Source: an uncultured Terriglobales bacterium
Lineage (GTDB): Bacteria; Acidobacteriota; Terriglobia; Terriglobales; Acidobacteriaceae
DNA length: 56,964 bases
Direction: 5' to 3'
Assembly (NCBI GenBank): GCA_955652395.1
Contig: CATPBJ010000075.1
Span: 1 to 56,964 of the forward strand
Shown here: positions 9,764 to 18,240 of the stretch, piece by piece
Position numbering within the stretch: the stretch's first letter is position 1
Layout: each line of letters begins with the position of its first letter
Program-made: the position numbers and the translations under genes
The notes under the pieces: model-generated
Told to the model about the DNA's origin: nothing
Databases searched by the model: none
What the model saw: the letters and a program-made list of their open reading frames with translations, nothing else

Positions 9764-10698
9764 TGGCTCTGCTACGCATCGGTTCCCGCGGATCGCAGCT
9801 CGCGCTCTGGCAAGCCAGTCACATCAAGGCGCTACTCGAACAGCGCGGACACCAAGTCGAAATCGAAATCATCAAAACCACCGGTGACCGGATCACCGAT
9901 GTCGCTCTCGCCCAGGTCGGCACCAAGGGCATGTTCACCAAGGAAATTGAGGAAGCACTGTCCGAGAAGAGAGTGGATCTCGCAGTCCACAGTTTGAAAG
10001 ATCTGCCCACGGAAATTCCCGCAGACTTCGAGATCGCAGCGATCACGGTGCGGGAGGATGCGCGAGATGTTTTCTGCTCGCACAAATACAACAGTATCAA
10101 AGAACTGCCGAACCGGGCGCGGGTGGGGACCAGCAGTCTGCGGCGGCAGGCGCAGCTGAAAGCGCTGCGCCCCGATCTCGATATACATCCGTTGCGCGGA
10201 AATGTGGACACCCGACTGCGCAAGTTGGAGGCCGGCGACTACGATGCTGTGATCCTGGCAGCGGCCGGGCTGAATCGCCTGGGCAAACGGGAGTGCATAC
10301 GGCAGGTGCTGCCGGCGAAGGTGATGTGTCCGGCGGCGGGGCAAGGAGCGCTGGCGATTGAGATTCGCAAAGACGATTTGGGCGTGCGCCGGCACGTCGT
10401 TTTCCTGGATGACAGCGCGGCGCGCAGTACGACTACATGCGAGCGTGCGCTGCTGAACCAGATGGGCGGGGGCTGCCAGGTGCCGATCGGTGCGCTGGCG
10501 GAGGTGGTCAACGGCCGTCTGTATCTTGAAAGCGTGGTGGCGCGCCCAGATGGAACAAAAGTGCTGCGGGAATCGGGCGAAGGCGATGATCCGGAGCGGG
10601 TGGGTGAGGCCGTAGGTGAGGCCTTGCTGTGCCGCGGCGGAGATCAGATCTTGCGCGAAGTGTACGGCAAAGCGGCGGTGGCTCCCCAGCAGCCGTGA
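9763..10698 (+). CDS. hemC: Porphobilinogen deaminase (hydroxymethylbilane synthase)
   Basis: HemC polymerises four porphobilinogens into hydroxymethylbilane in the cytoplasm. The 311-residue enzyme begins with [12 protein letters not shown], has the catalytic Asp in HSLKDLPTE (Asp80), the arginine-rich [12 protein letters not shown], and the dipyrromethane cofactor Cys238 in [10 protein letters not shown]. Translation starts at GTG 9763, which shares a base with the hemA stop (TAGTG). No hemB is present in the window, so the supply of porphobilinogen must come from elsewhere in the genome. Confidence 0.97.
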   Translation: MALLRIGSRGSQLALWQASHIKALLEQRGHQVEIEIIKTTGDRITDVALAQVGTKGMFTKEIEEALSEKRVDLAVHSLKDLPTEIPADFEIAAITVREDARDVFCSHKYNSIKELPNRARVGTSSLRRQAQLKALRPDLDIHPLRGNVDTRLRKLEAGDYDAVILAAAGLNRLGKRECIRQVLPAKVMCPAAGQGALAIEIRKDDLGVRRHVVFLDDSAARSTTTCERALLNQMGGGCQVPIGALAEVVNGRLYLESVVARPDGTKVLRESGEGDDPERVGEAVGEALLCRGGDQILREVYGKAAVAPQQP

Positions 10699-10711
10699 AT
10701 AGCGTGTGTGG

Positions 10712-10732
10712 GCGCGGGCGACTCGCCCGCGC
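10712..10732. repeat. GC palindrome between hemC and hemD
   Basis: A perfect 10-bp inverted repeat with a one-base loop lies 14 nt after the hemC stop. It lacks a T-run. Its flank resembles the repeat units at 13296, 21419 and 22397, so it is probably a member of the same dispersed family and not a terminator, since hemD continues just downstream. Confidence 0.65.
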
Positions 10733-10756
10733 TGATGAGGCCGGTGTTCCCAGGGC

Positions 10757-11602
10757 ATGCGATCGAGCTCAAAATCAGGGGTGGCGGGGCCGCTGTCAGG
10801 GGTGCGAGTGCTAGTCGGCCGGGCGCGCCATCAGGCCAGTGCGCTCTCTTCTGGCCTGCGCGAGCTGGGCGCGGAGGTTCTGGAGATTCCCTTCATTGAA
10901 ATCCGAAAGCCCCGGTCTTACAAGGCACTGGACGCGGCGTTAAAGAATCTCCCCGAGTATGACTGGCTTATCCTGACCAGCGTAAACGGAGTTGACGCGC
11001 TGTGGCAGAGGCTGCGAAAACTCCGGATGGACGGGAAGGCGATGCGTCATTTGAATATCGCTGCGATTGGGCCGGCTACCCGGAAGGCCATCGAGCAGCA
11101 CGGAGTAAAGGTCAACGTTGTGCCCAGGGAGTATGTGGCGGAATCGGTGGTGGCCAGCCTGCGGCGGAAGGTAAAAAGGAAGCGGGTGTTGCTGGCGCGA
11201 GCGAGAGTCGCTCGGGATGTGATTCCGCGGGAGCTGCGCATGCTGAGCGCGCGTGTGGACGTGGTCGAAGCTTATGAGACCGTGATTCCGCAGTCTTCAA
11301 GACGGCGGTTGCGGGCGGCGCTGCAGTCGCCAAAGCGTCCGGATGTAATCACGTTTACCAGTTCCTCCACAGTGAGGAATTTTGTGGCGCTGCTGGATGA
11401 AAGCCGCGGCCGAATCAGCCGCGTCCACACAGGCACTGGCCCGACGCGAGACCTTAAAGGGATACATCTTGCTTCCATTGGGCCTGTGACTTCGTCTGCT
11501 CTTCGGGAACTTGGTTTGACGGTGGACATCGAGGCCGCGGAATATACGATTCCCGGGCTTATCACGGCCATCTCGAGGCGCGGACTGCAGAGACCTGGGT
11601 GA
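10757..11602 (+). CDS. hemD: Uroporphyrinogen-III synthase
   Basis: HemD closes and isomerises hydroxymethylbilane to uroporphyrinogen III. The 281-residue protein shows the weakly conserved two-domain pattern of the family: RVLVGRARHQASALSSGLRE at the start, an early LILTSVNGVDALW, AIGPATRKAIEQHG, and late ITFTSSSTVRNFV and ASIGPVTSSALRELG. Sequence identity within the family is always low, so position directly after hemC strengthens the call. The ATG at 10757 gives an N-terminal extension of about a dozen residues, and a slightly later start cannot be excluded. Confidence 0.92.
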   Translation: MRSSSKSGVAGPLSGVRVLVGRARHQASALSSGLRELGAEVLEIPFIEIRKPRSYKALDAALKNLPEYDWLILTSVNGVDALWQRLRKLRMDGKAMRHLNIAAIGPATRKAIEQHGVKVNVVPREYVAESVVASLRRKVKRKRVLLARARVARDVIPRELRMLSARVDVVEAYETVIPQSSRRRLRAALQSPKRPDVITFTSSSTVRNFVALLDESRGRISRVHTGTGPTRDLKGIHLASIGPVTSSALRELGLTVDIEAAEYTIPGLITAISRRGLQRPG

Positions 11603-11640
11603 CTCCGTCTGGTCTAGGACATTTTTATGGGAGGCAGCGT

Positions 11641-13293
11641 TTGCCAATAAAACGTTTTCTTTTGCCGCTCGGTCTGATTCTCACGGTTTCCTTTGGGTTT
11701 GGACAAACCAGTTTTTCCCATTTCCCTCCGGAGGAGCTTTTGCAGCGCATTTCAGCCGAGGGGCTGCGGGCGCAGATGGCCTTTCTGGCGGATGATCTGC
11801 TGGAGGGACGCGGCACCGGAACTCGCGGCTATCAGCTGGCAGCCAATTACGTCCGGGCGCAATTTGAGGAAATGGGATTGAAGCCAGCGGGCGTGAACGG
11901 GTCATATTTCCAAAACGTGCGTTTCCGTAAGATTGAATTGTTGCAGGACAAGAGCTCGCTCACGTTGAAACATAACGGCTCGACTCGAATCCTGACCATT
12001 TTCAAGGATTACGTGATGGGAGGTGACCCAGTTTCGGCCGATACCACGGCCGAGGGCCAGGTTGTATTCGTTGGCTTCGGTGTAAGTGCGCCGGAATTTG
12101 ATTACGACGATTACGCGGGAATCGATGTCCGGGGCAAGATTGTCGCCGCCTTGTACGGCGCTCCACCCAGATTGCCCTCCGCTCCCGGCGCGCATTTTTC
12201 TTCCAGTGAACAAAAATTGCGCACGGCAGCGGAGCACGGCGCCATTGGATTCATCTCCATCTGGGCGGGCAAAACCGAACAGCGTACACCGTTTTCAGAA
12301 TACGTTCGTTTCTCCCGGGGACCGGCGCTGCGCTGGCTGGATGAAAAAGGTGTACCCAATGACGTCCAGCCGAAGATTCGAGGTTCCGCAAGGATAAGTT
12401 CCAGCACGGCCGCAATTATGTTCGAAGGCGCACGAAAATCCTGGAAAGACGCGCTGCAGGCTGCAGAGAACAGCCAACCCCAGGCCTTGGAGCTGAAGAC
12501 CAGCGTGTCTATGCACAGGGTCAGCCGCTACTCGGAAGTGGAGAGTCCGAACGTCGCCGCAATTCTGCCGGGCTCCGATCCCCAGCTTAGACCTGAATAT
12601 GTGGTCTTCACCGCCCATCTGGACCATTTGGGCATCGGAGATCCAGTGAAGGGTGACAGCATTTACAACGGGGCAGCTGACAACGCGTCGGGTACGGCGG
12701 CACTGCTGGAAATGGCGCGCGCTTTCTCCGAACTTCATCCGGCGCCGCGGCGCTCTCTTCTTTTTCTTGCGGTAACCGGGGAAGAGGAGGGCTTGCTGGG
12801 TTCCGATTATTACGCGCACAACCCCACGGTACCGATCACACAGATCGTGGCCAACATCAACATGGACGAAGTTTCCTTCCTGTACGACTTCCAGGACATT
12901 GTGCCGCTGGGGGGCGAGCACTCCAGCCTGGGGGCGGTCGCGGACGATGTGGCCCGGCATATGGGTCTCACGGTGAGCCCCGATCCTTTGCCGGAGGAGG
13001 TCTACTTCATTCGCAGCGACCAGTATTCCTTCATCCGGCGGGGCGTTCCGGCTTTGTACATCGAAGAAGGCCTTCAAAGCGTCGATCCGCAGCTTGACAC
13101 TAAGAAAATGCAGTTCGACTGGGAAACCCAGCGGTACCACCTCCCGAGTGATGATATGAATCAGCCGTTTGACTTCAACGCCACAGTGAAGTGCACCCGC
13201 GTAGATTTAGCCGTGGGTTATGAGATCGCGCAGCAGACGGAGCGTCCGCACTGGAACGCGGGAGACTTCTTCGGAAAGTTCACTAAGAATTGA
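11641..13293 (+). CDS. Secreted M28-family zinc aminopeptidase with PA domain
   Basis: This is an exported metallopeptidase of about 550 residues. TTG 11641 is preferred because GGGAGG lies six bases upstream and the protein then opens with a clean signal peptide (MPIKRFLLPLGLILTV). GTG 11599, which overlaps the hemD stop, is the alternative. A protease-associated domain (VVFVGFGVSAPEFDYDDYAG) precedes the catalytic part. Di-zinc ligands are visible in FTAHLDHLG, NGAADNASGTAALLE, GEEEGLLGSDYY, INMDEVSF and the C-terminal YHLPSDDMN. The substrate is unknown; amino-terminal peptide trimming in the periplasm or outside is likely. Confidence 0.92.
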   Translation: MPIKRFLLPLGLILTVSFGFGQTSFSHFPPEELLQRISAEGLRAQMAFLADDLLEGRGTGTRGYQLAANYVRAQFEEMGLKPAGVNGSYFQNVRFRKIELLQDKSSLTLKHNGSTRILTIFKDYVMGGDPVSADTTAEGQVVFVGFGVSAPEFDYDDYAGIDVRGKIVAALYGAPPRLPSAPGAHFSSSEQKLRTAAEHGAIGFISIWAGKTEQRTPFSEYVRFSRGPALRWLDEKGVPNDVQPKIRGSARISSSTAAIMFEGARKSWKDALQAAENSQPQALELKTSVSMHRVSRYSEVESPNVAAILPGSDPQLRPEYVVFTAHLDHLGIGDPVKGDSIYNGAADNASGTAALLEMARAFSELHPAPRRSLLFLAVTGEEEGLLGSDYYAHNPTVPITQIVANINMDEVSFLYDFQDIVPLGGEHSSLGAVADDVARHMGLTVSPDPLPEEVYFIRSDQYSFIRRGVPALYIEEGLQSVDPQLDTKKMQFDWETQRYHLPSDDMNQPFDFNATVKCTRVDLAVGYEIAQQTERPHWNAGDFFGKFTKN

Positions 13294-13363
13294 TGTAGGC
13301 GCGAGCATCCTCGCTCGTGCGGCTTCATCTCAGACCCAGCACGAGGGGGCGCTCGCGCCTACA
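13294..13363. repeat. Long inverted repeat between convergent peptidase genes
   Basis: Perfect 13-bp arms (13294-13306 and 13351-13363) enclose further partly complementary sequence (about 13308-13320 against 13339-13350). The repeat sits exactly between the stops of the M28 and S9 peptidase genes. It could act as a bidirectional transcription stop. It also belongs to the dispersed repeat family seen at 21419. Confidence 0.8.
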
Positions 13364-13368
13364 TTGGG

Positions 13369-15351
13369 TCACTGGCTGAGGGAACAACCGCAGTCGGCAG
13401 GTGGGACGCGTGCCTTGAGGAACTGCGAGACGCGTTGGTAGGCGTCAATCTGGTTCTCGACCCGGGCGAAGCCGTGGCCTTCGTTTTCGTACACTTTGTA
13501 CTCGGCCACCCCACCACGCTTCTTGACCGCATCCACCACCTGCTGGGCTTCTTCCTTGGGGCATCGCGGATCATTGCCGCCGGCCAGTAACAGCAGCGGG
13601 GCCTTGATCTGGTCGACGAAGAAAATCGGAGAGCGGTCGTGGAAGAGGTCTTTGTTCTTCTCCAGATCGCCCATGGTGGCAAGATCGGATTGCTGCAGCA
13701 CCGGATCTTCGTTGGCAATTTCGGTGAACCAGTTGACGAAGGGGACGATGGGAACGCCCGCCGACCATACGTCCGGCGCCTTGGTTACGCCCATCATGGT
13801 CATGTAGCCGCCGTAGCTGCCGCCCATCAGGACCAGTTTCTTGGGGTCGAGGTAGCCGGTCTGCTTGATCCAGTCAGCGGCAGCGAGAACGTCCTGCAGA
13901 TCGCCTCCCCCCCTGTCGAACAGATTGGCATGTTGAAATTCTTTACCGTAACCGGTCGACCCGCGATAATTGGGCGCGATCACCATGTAGCCCTGGTTGA
14001 CCATGTGCTGGATGATGCGGCTAAAGGAATTCACAGTCTGGGACGTAGGCCCGCCGTGAACATAGACAACCGCCGCGTTTTGCCCGCTGCGCGCCATGTT
14101 GTAGGGCACGTAAACGAACGCGGAGATGGTCCACTTGCCATCGCGGCTGGGATAGTGCACCCGAAAGGGTTCGACCATGTCTTCCGGTTGCACGCCCGCG
14201 ACCAGCGAATTCGTGATCTGTCGCGACTTGCCATCGGCTATGGAATAGACCCAGACATCGTTGGGCGAGGTTGGTCCATTGTGGTCGTAGAGAAGGCGTG
14301 AGCCGTCGGAGGTGAAAGCAGAGTTCGCGCCGCCCAGCCGGTTAACGCCCCTGGGCAGCGGAAGGGAAGTTGTCTTACCCGAACCGAGATCCTGAACGTA
14401 GATATCGGTATTGCCATCCACATTGGCGGTCCAGGTAACGGACTTGCCGTCGGGGGAAAAGTTGCCGCCATTGATTTCCCATTTGTCCTGGGTGAGCCAA
14501 TCGATTTTTTTCGCGTTGATGTCGAGAAGACCGACGTTGTCGTAGCCGTTGCCCGCGTTCGAGGTGAGGAGCAGATGCTTGCCATCGGGGGAAAATTCGT
14601 GGGCGGTGTAGACCGCTTCGCCCGGGTGCGGAGTCAGCAGGGTGCTCTTGCCGGTTCCAACTTCGGCGATGAAGATATTGGAATCCGTGCCCTTGGCCTG
14701 TTGTTGGGTGTAGGCGATCCGTTTGCTATCGGCGGACCAGATGGGGTTGACGTTCATTTTGTCTTTGGACGTCCCCGTGGTCAGGTGTTTGGTGTCGCGC
14801 ATCAGCGTGTCGAAGATGTCAATTTCGAACACCGACGACGACCTGGGCTTCACCGTGTAGGCGAGATAACGGCTATCCGGCGACCATGCGGGGCTTTCTT
14901 CTGAGATCTCGCGCGTGTTGGTGATATTCACCACCTGGCCAGTCTTAGGGGACACGAAGAAAATGTCCCATTGCTCGTCGCCATCATAATCGGAGATGTA
15001 GGCGATCCATTTGCCATCTGGGGACCAGGTGGGTGAGGTCTGGCGTTGATCGCTGACCGTGAGCTCGGTGGGCCATCCACCTGCGGCGGACACCAGCCAA
15101 ATATTATTGCGGCCGCTGATGTTCGAGACGAAAGCGATGGTCTGGCCCTCGGGCGACCAGGTGGTGGCTCCAACCGAACGCGTCATATAAAGCCTTTCGA
15201 TGGAAAGGCTCTGCTGGTTTTGTTCTACTTGCGCATTAGGCTTACTGGCGATCTGCTTGGGATCGGTGATCGCCTGGGGCGCGGGCAAGTTCTGAGGCAG
15301 GGTGAGAGTGCTCATAGAAATGACCATGACAAACAGAATGAGAGTGCGCAT
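13369..15351 (-). CDS. Secreted S9-family prolyl oligopeptidase-like serine peptidase
   Basis: The exported alpha/beta-hydrolase peptidase has 660 residues. An N-terminal signal peptide (MRTLILFVMVISMSTL) is followed by a beta-propeller of repeated TWSPDGKWIAY-type units (PD40/DPP-IV style) that gates access. The catalytic domain has the nucleophile in LMGGSYGGYMTMMG, the Asp in GGNDPRCP and the His in ENEGHGF. ATG 15351 is used because it gives the signal peptide; the frame stays open far upstream only because it crosses the nth region. It converges on the M28 peptidase, and together they suggest peptide scavenging outside the cytoplasm. Confidence 0.93.
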   Translation of the reverse strand: MRTLILFVMVISMSTLTLPQNLPAPQAITDPKQIASKPNAQVEQNQQSLSIERLYMTRSVGATTWSPEGQTIAFVSNISGRNNIWLVSAAGGWPTELTVSDQRQTSPTWSPDGKWIAYISDYDGDEQWDIFFVSPKTGQVVNITNTREISEESPAWSPDSRYLAYTVKPRSSSVFEIDIFDTLMRDTKHLTTGTSKDKMNVNPIWSADSKRIAYTQQQAKGTDSNIFIAEVGTGKSTLLTPHPGEAVYTAHEFSPDGKHLLLTSNAGNGYDNVGLLDINAKKIDWLTQDKWEINGGNFSPDGKSVTWTANVDGNTDIYVQDLGSGKTTSLPLPRGVNRLGGANSAFTSDGSRLLYDHNGPTSPNDVWVYSIADGKSRQITNSLVAGVQPEDMVEPFRVHYPSRDGKWTISAFVYVPYNMARSGQNAAVVYVHGGPTSQTVNSFSRIIQHMVNQGYMVIAPNYRGSTGYGKEFQHANLFDRGGGDLQDVLAAADWIKQTGYLDPKKLVLMGGSYGGYMTMMGVTKAPDVWSAGVPIVPFVNWFTEIANEDPVLQQSDLATMGDLEKNKDLFHDRSPIFFVDQIKAPLLLLAGGNDPRCPKEEAQQVVDAVKKRGGVAEYKVYENEGHGFARVENQIDAYQRVSQFLKARVPPADCGCSLSQ

Positions 15352-15418
15352 GTGGGTGTGAACGATAGGAAAAGTGTAGCAGAGGTTTTTGTCTTCCTCA
15401 GCGTGGCTCAGGATGACT

Positions 15419-16276
15419 TTACTTTGCGTTCTTGTGGATCTCGACTGTGCTCCAAGTTTTGTCGGCGGCGTGGCAGATGTTTTCGAGCGGGCAATATGCG
15501 CATCTGGGGCGGCGGGCGATGCACAGTCTGCGGCCGTGCCAGATGATCTGGTGGGAGAAAAGCGTCCACTTTTCCCGTGCGATGATTGGCATGAGGTCTT
15601 GTTCGATTTTCTTTGGGTCATCGTTGCATGTAAGTTCGAGGCGGCGGCTGACACGGTGGACGTGCGTGTCCACGACTACGCCTTCGTTTTGCTTAAACCA
15701 TGTGCCTAGAACTACGTTGGCCGTTTTGCGCGCAACTCCGGGCAGCGTGAGGAGTGGGTCCATCTGACCGGGGACCTCACCGCCGAAATCACTCATGATC
15801 TTTCTTGCCGCTCCGACCACGGACTTCGATTTGTTCCGGAAGAAGCCGGTGGAGCGGACATCCGGTTGGAGTTGCTCGGGCGTGAGCGCGGCAAAATCCT
15901 GCACTGTGGGATATTTTCTGAACAGCTCGGGCGTAACCATGTTTACCCGAACGTCGGTCGATTGGGCGGAAAGGATGGTCGCGACCAGCAGCTCCCATGC
16001 GCTCTTGTGATGCAGGGCGCAGGTGACGTCAGGATAGAGGGTGTCGAGCCGCTTGAGGATTTCCTCGACGCGGTCGGGGGCCTTGGGGTTGTAGGCCTTG
16101 CCTCGCTTGTCGGCTGAGGCACGAACTGGTGTAGCCGCAGACACTGTGTGGGGACGGGCACTTTTGCCCGTCCGAGGCGTCCGAAGGGCGCCGGGTTTTG
16201 CGCTGGGAAAGGCCTTGCGTTTGCCTTCGTGGCGGCCTGTTTTGGCGGGTTGGCGCGGGGTGATGCCGCGGGGCAT
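15419..16276 (-). CDS. nth: Endonuclease III with basic N-terminal extension
   Basis: This is a DNA glycosylase/AP lyase for oxidised pyrimidines. The HhH-GPD core has LPGVARKTANVVL with catalytic Lys184, VDTHVHRVSRRL with Asp203, and a 4Fe-4S cluster with spacing C-x6-C-x2-C-x5-C (Cys252, 259, 262, 268). ATG 16276 has GAGGAG five bases upstream. The first 65 or so residues are a lysine- and arginine-rich low-complexity tail absent from the E. coli enzyme, and part of it (residues 35-42) is encoded by a GC-rich palindrome. Confidence 0.95.
   Translation of the reverse strand: MPRGITPRQPAKTGRHEGKRKAFPSAKPGALRTPRTGKSARPHTVSAATPVRASADKRGKAYNPKAPDRVEEILKRLDTLYPDVTCALHHKSAWELLVATILSAQSTDVRVNMVTPELFRKYPTVQDFAALTPEQLQPDVRSTGFFRNKSKSVVGAARKIMSDFGGEVPGQMDPLLTLPGVARKTANVVLGTWFKQNEGVVVDTHVHRVSRRLELTCNDDPKKIEQDLMPIIAREKWTLFSHQIIWHGRRLCIARRPRCAYCPLENICHAADKTWSTVEIHKNAK
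16152..16173. repeat. REP-like palindrome inside the nth coding sequence
   Basis: Perfect 9-bp arms GGACGGGCA/TGCCCGTCC with a four-base loop lie within codons 35-42 of nth. The same GGACGGG core recurs at 16413 and near 16790 in non-coding DNA, which suggests a dispersed element captured by the gene. Confidence 0.7.
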
Positions 16277-16412
16277 GGGAGCTCCTCAAAATCGAGGGTC
16301 AATCTTAGCAAATTGTTTGAACTGGATTGTTTGAACCGCGCAGAGCGGCGGTTTGAGTGTGACATTCCACCACGGCGTGGCGGCTCAAACCCAGCCGCCC
16401 TTCGAACGGCCT

Positions 16413-16433
16413 GGACGGGTCGAAGACCCGTCC
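16413..16433. repeat. REP-like palindrome upstream of nth
   Basis: Perfect 9-bp arms GGACGGGTC/GACCCGTCC with a three-base loop lie in the 276-nt region between nth and the next gene. The stem extends imperfectly to CCTGG/CCAGG. It is related to the palindrome inside nth at 16152. Confidence 0.7.
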
Positions 16434-16552
16434 CCAGGCATTCTGTGGTTCTCCCAACGGCCTTTCGTAATGCTGCGAACCACGGGCCTAATTGACGCAC
16501 TGCGTCTGTCCCGGTAGTCTGAAAGGGATTTCCAGCGAATGAAGGGGTTGAC

Positions 16553-16777
16553 GTGGCGGTGAAGTCCATCCAACTCGGGCAGGTCTGGCGGAACGATAGT
16601 GATGGCCAGGACTACCTTGTCACGAAGATGTACAACGAAGTTTTCACCCAATTTGCGGTGCTGCGGCCGGCGGGGTTGTCAGCGCCCGATGTGCCCACCG
16701 TAAAGGTGAAAGTGAGCAAGAACGCCGGCGGCGCCTCGCTGCCCGGATACACGTTTACCCAGGAAGGCGCATTCTGA
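16553..16777 (+). CDS. Small conserved hypothetical protein, 74 residues
   Basis: I do not recognise a named family. The start is GTG 16553, supported by GAAGGGG a few bases upstream. The protein is soluble and beta-rich, beginning with IQLGQVWRNDSDGQDYLVTK and containing TVKVKVSKNAGG. The opening GQVW pattern resembles small SH3-like or DUF-type beta-barrel proteins, but that is only a visual impression. The gene stands alone, 63 nt before the DedA gene on the same strand. Confidence 0.65.
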   Translation: MAVKSIQLGQVWRNDSDGQDYLVTKMYNEVFTQFAVLRPAGLSAPDVPTVKVKVSKNAGGASLPGYTFTQEGAF

Positions 16778-16840
16778 GCCTTGCCGGCTGGACGGGTCAA
16801 GAGCCCTCGCACAACTTTCCCTGTTTAGAATGTTTCCCGG

Positions 16841-17464
16841 ATGACTGAAAAAATTCTTGCCATTCTGTTTGTGTTCATCAAGTCCGTGGTGGCCGCCACG
16901 GGCTATGGCGGGATTACCCTGCTGATGGCGATCGAATCGGCGTGTATTCCTCTGCCTTCCGAGTTGATCATGCCGTTTGCGGGGTACCTGGTGTACGAGG
17001 GTTCGATGAAACTGTTGTGGGTGGCGACGGCGGGGGCCCTCGGCTGCAATCTGGGATCGCTTGTGGCCTATGAGATTGGCTGCTACGGTGGACGGCCGCT
17101 GGTCGAGAAATACGGCCGCTGGATTCTGATGGGCAAGCGCGAACTGGACTGGGCCGACCGCTTCTTCTTACGCTGGGGATACCTGGCGGTGCTGCTCGCA
17201 CGGTTGCTGCCGGTAGTCCGAACATTCATTGCCCTGCCGGCGGGAATTGCCCGCATGCCGCGCGGGCGCTTCCACATCTATACTTTCCTGGGATCCTGGC
17301 CGTGGTGTTTGGGGCTGGCCTGGCTGGGCATGAAGCTGGGTGAGAACTGGCGCGGGCTGGGCAAGTACTTCCATCAGTTTGATCTGGTCATCGGAATCGT
17401 TCTGGCGGGCGGCATCATCTGGTTTGTCTGGTCCCACTGGCAGAACCGGTTGCGGACCGAGTAA
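16841..17464 (+). CDS. DedA-family membrane protein
   Basis: DedA proteins are inner-membrane proteins now linked to lipid carrier (undecaprenyl phosphate or phospholipid) flipping and to membrane homeostasis. The 207-residue protein has the family motifs ESACIPLPSELIMPFAGYL (acidic, reentrant-loop start) and RLLPVVRTFIALPAGIARM with the conserved arginine and proline. About five hydrophobic segments are visible, and the C-terminal tail is short and basic. The substrate here cannot be told from sequence. Confidence 0.92.
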   Translation: MTEKILAILFVFIKSVVAATGYGGITLLMAIESACIPLPSELIMPFAGYLVYEGSMKLLWVATAGALGCNLGSLVAYEIGCYGGRPLVEKYGRWILMGKRELDWADRFFLRWGYLAVLLARLLPVVRTFIALPAGIARMPRGRFHIYTFLGSWPWCLGLAWLGMKLGENWRGLGKYFHQFDLVIGIVLAGGIIWFVWSHWQNRLRTE

Positions 17465-17491
17465 ACCAAAAAACATTTCAGATTTTTGATT

Positions 17492-17560
17492 TCGGATGGC
17501 AGATGTTCCCGCTGCCTCCATACTGAAAATCTACAATCTAAGATCTGCCATCTAAAATTC
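17492..17560. repeat. Inverted repeat upstream of a secreted-protein gene
   Basis: GGATGGCAGAT near 17495 is matched by an inverted ATCTGCCATCT near 17550, in an AT-richer spacer. Similar phrases (GCAGATTTTC, TAGATTGCAGAT) occur near 26262-26290 upstream of aroA, so this looks like a dispersed element. A leader hairpin is possible, but nothing shows regulation. Confidence 0.5.
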
Positions 17561-17576
17561 TCGTGCGAGGAGATCC

Positions 17577-18020
17577 ATGGTGAAACGTCTCATGCTTTTG
17601 CTCGTTGTTTTCATGATGGGCGTAACTGCTGGCCGGGCGCAGAGCCCTACCGCCGCGCCGGGTCAGCCCTTTGTGGTCGAGTATTACTACAAAACCAAGT
17701 GGGGACATGCGGACGAGTTCCTGCGGTTGTTCAAGAAGAACCACTATCCCCTCCTCAAAAAAGAAGTCGAGATGGGACGCATGGTCAAAATCTGGATGGA
17801 CCAGTCGCGCTATCACACCACCGAAGACGGGCGCTGGGATTACCGTGTGACCATTGTGTTCAAGAATTCGACGGTGGCCAACGAGCCGTTTGATGAAGAT
17901 GCATTGAAGAAGCAGGTGTTTCCCGATCAGGCGGCGTATGAGCGCGAGGAGCAGCGCAGGTTTGAGATTCTGGATGCGCATTGGGATCTGCCCGTAAAGA
18001 CGTTGGACTTGGAGAAATAG
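17577..18020 (+). CDS. Secreted hypothetical protein, 147 residues
   Basis: A signal peptide (MVKRLMLLLVVFMMGV, then GRAQSP) indicates export to the periplasm. The mature part reads VVEYYYKTKWGHADEFLRLF and is rich in charged and aromatic residues. The pattern suggests a small ferredoxin-like alpha/beta fold of the NIPSNAP or dimeric-barrel kind, but I cannot assign a family. An AGGAG-like site precedes ATG 17577. The gene is flanked by repeats on both sides and has no obvious partner. Confidence 0.75.
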   Translation: MVKRLMLLLVVFMMGVTAGRAQSPTAAPGQPFVVEYYYKTKWGHADEFLRLFKKNHYPLLKKEVEMGRMVKIWMDQSRYHTTEDGRWDYRVTIVFKNSTVANEPFDEDALKKQVFPDQAAYEREEQRRFEILDAHWDLPVKTLDLEK

Positions 18021-18024
18021 AAGA

Positions 18025-18092
18025 TAACCACGGAGGACACAGGGAAGTAATTTATTTGAAACCTCTGTGATTCTCTGCGTCCTCCGTGGTTA
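18025..18092. repeat. Inverted repeat after the secreted-protein gene
   Basis: Perfect 14-bp arms (TAACCACGGAGGAC at 18025-18038 and its complement at 18079-18092) start five bases after the stop at 18020. Dispersed copies of closely similar phrases are known from many unrelated bacterial genomes. It may stop transcription before the inositol-phosphate synthase gene, although no T-run follows. Confidence 0.8.
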
Positions 18093-18240
18093 AAGAACTT
18101 TGCCTTAACCCGCGATGTTGCCATTCGCGCTGCTTCGGCAGGCGTGCCCTGCTCATGCGGTTGCAAATGCCGACTCAATACGAGAACATAAGAAGTTCGC
18201 CTTACATTCCCAACAGATCCTATAAGGAAGCAGCTTAACC

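Noticed and set aside
13294-13363. Insertion sequence or transposon end
   Set aside because: No transposase gene and no target-site duplication were seen; the unit is a short palindromic repeat only.
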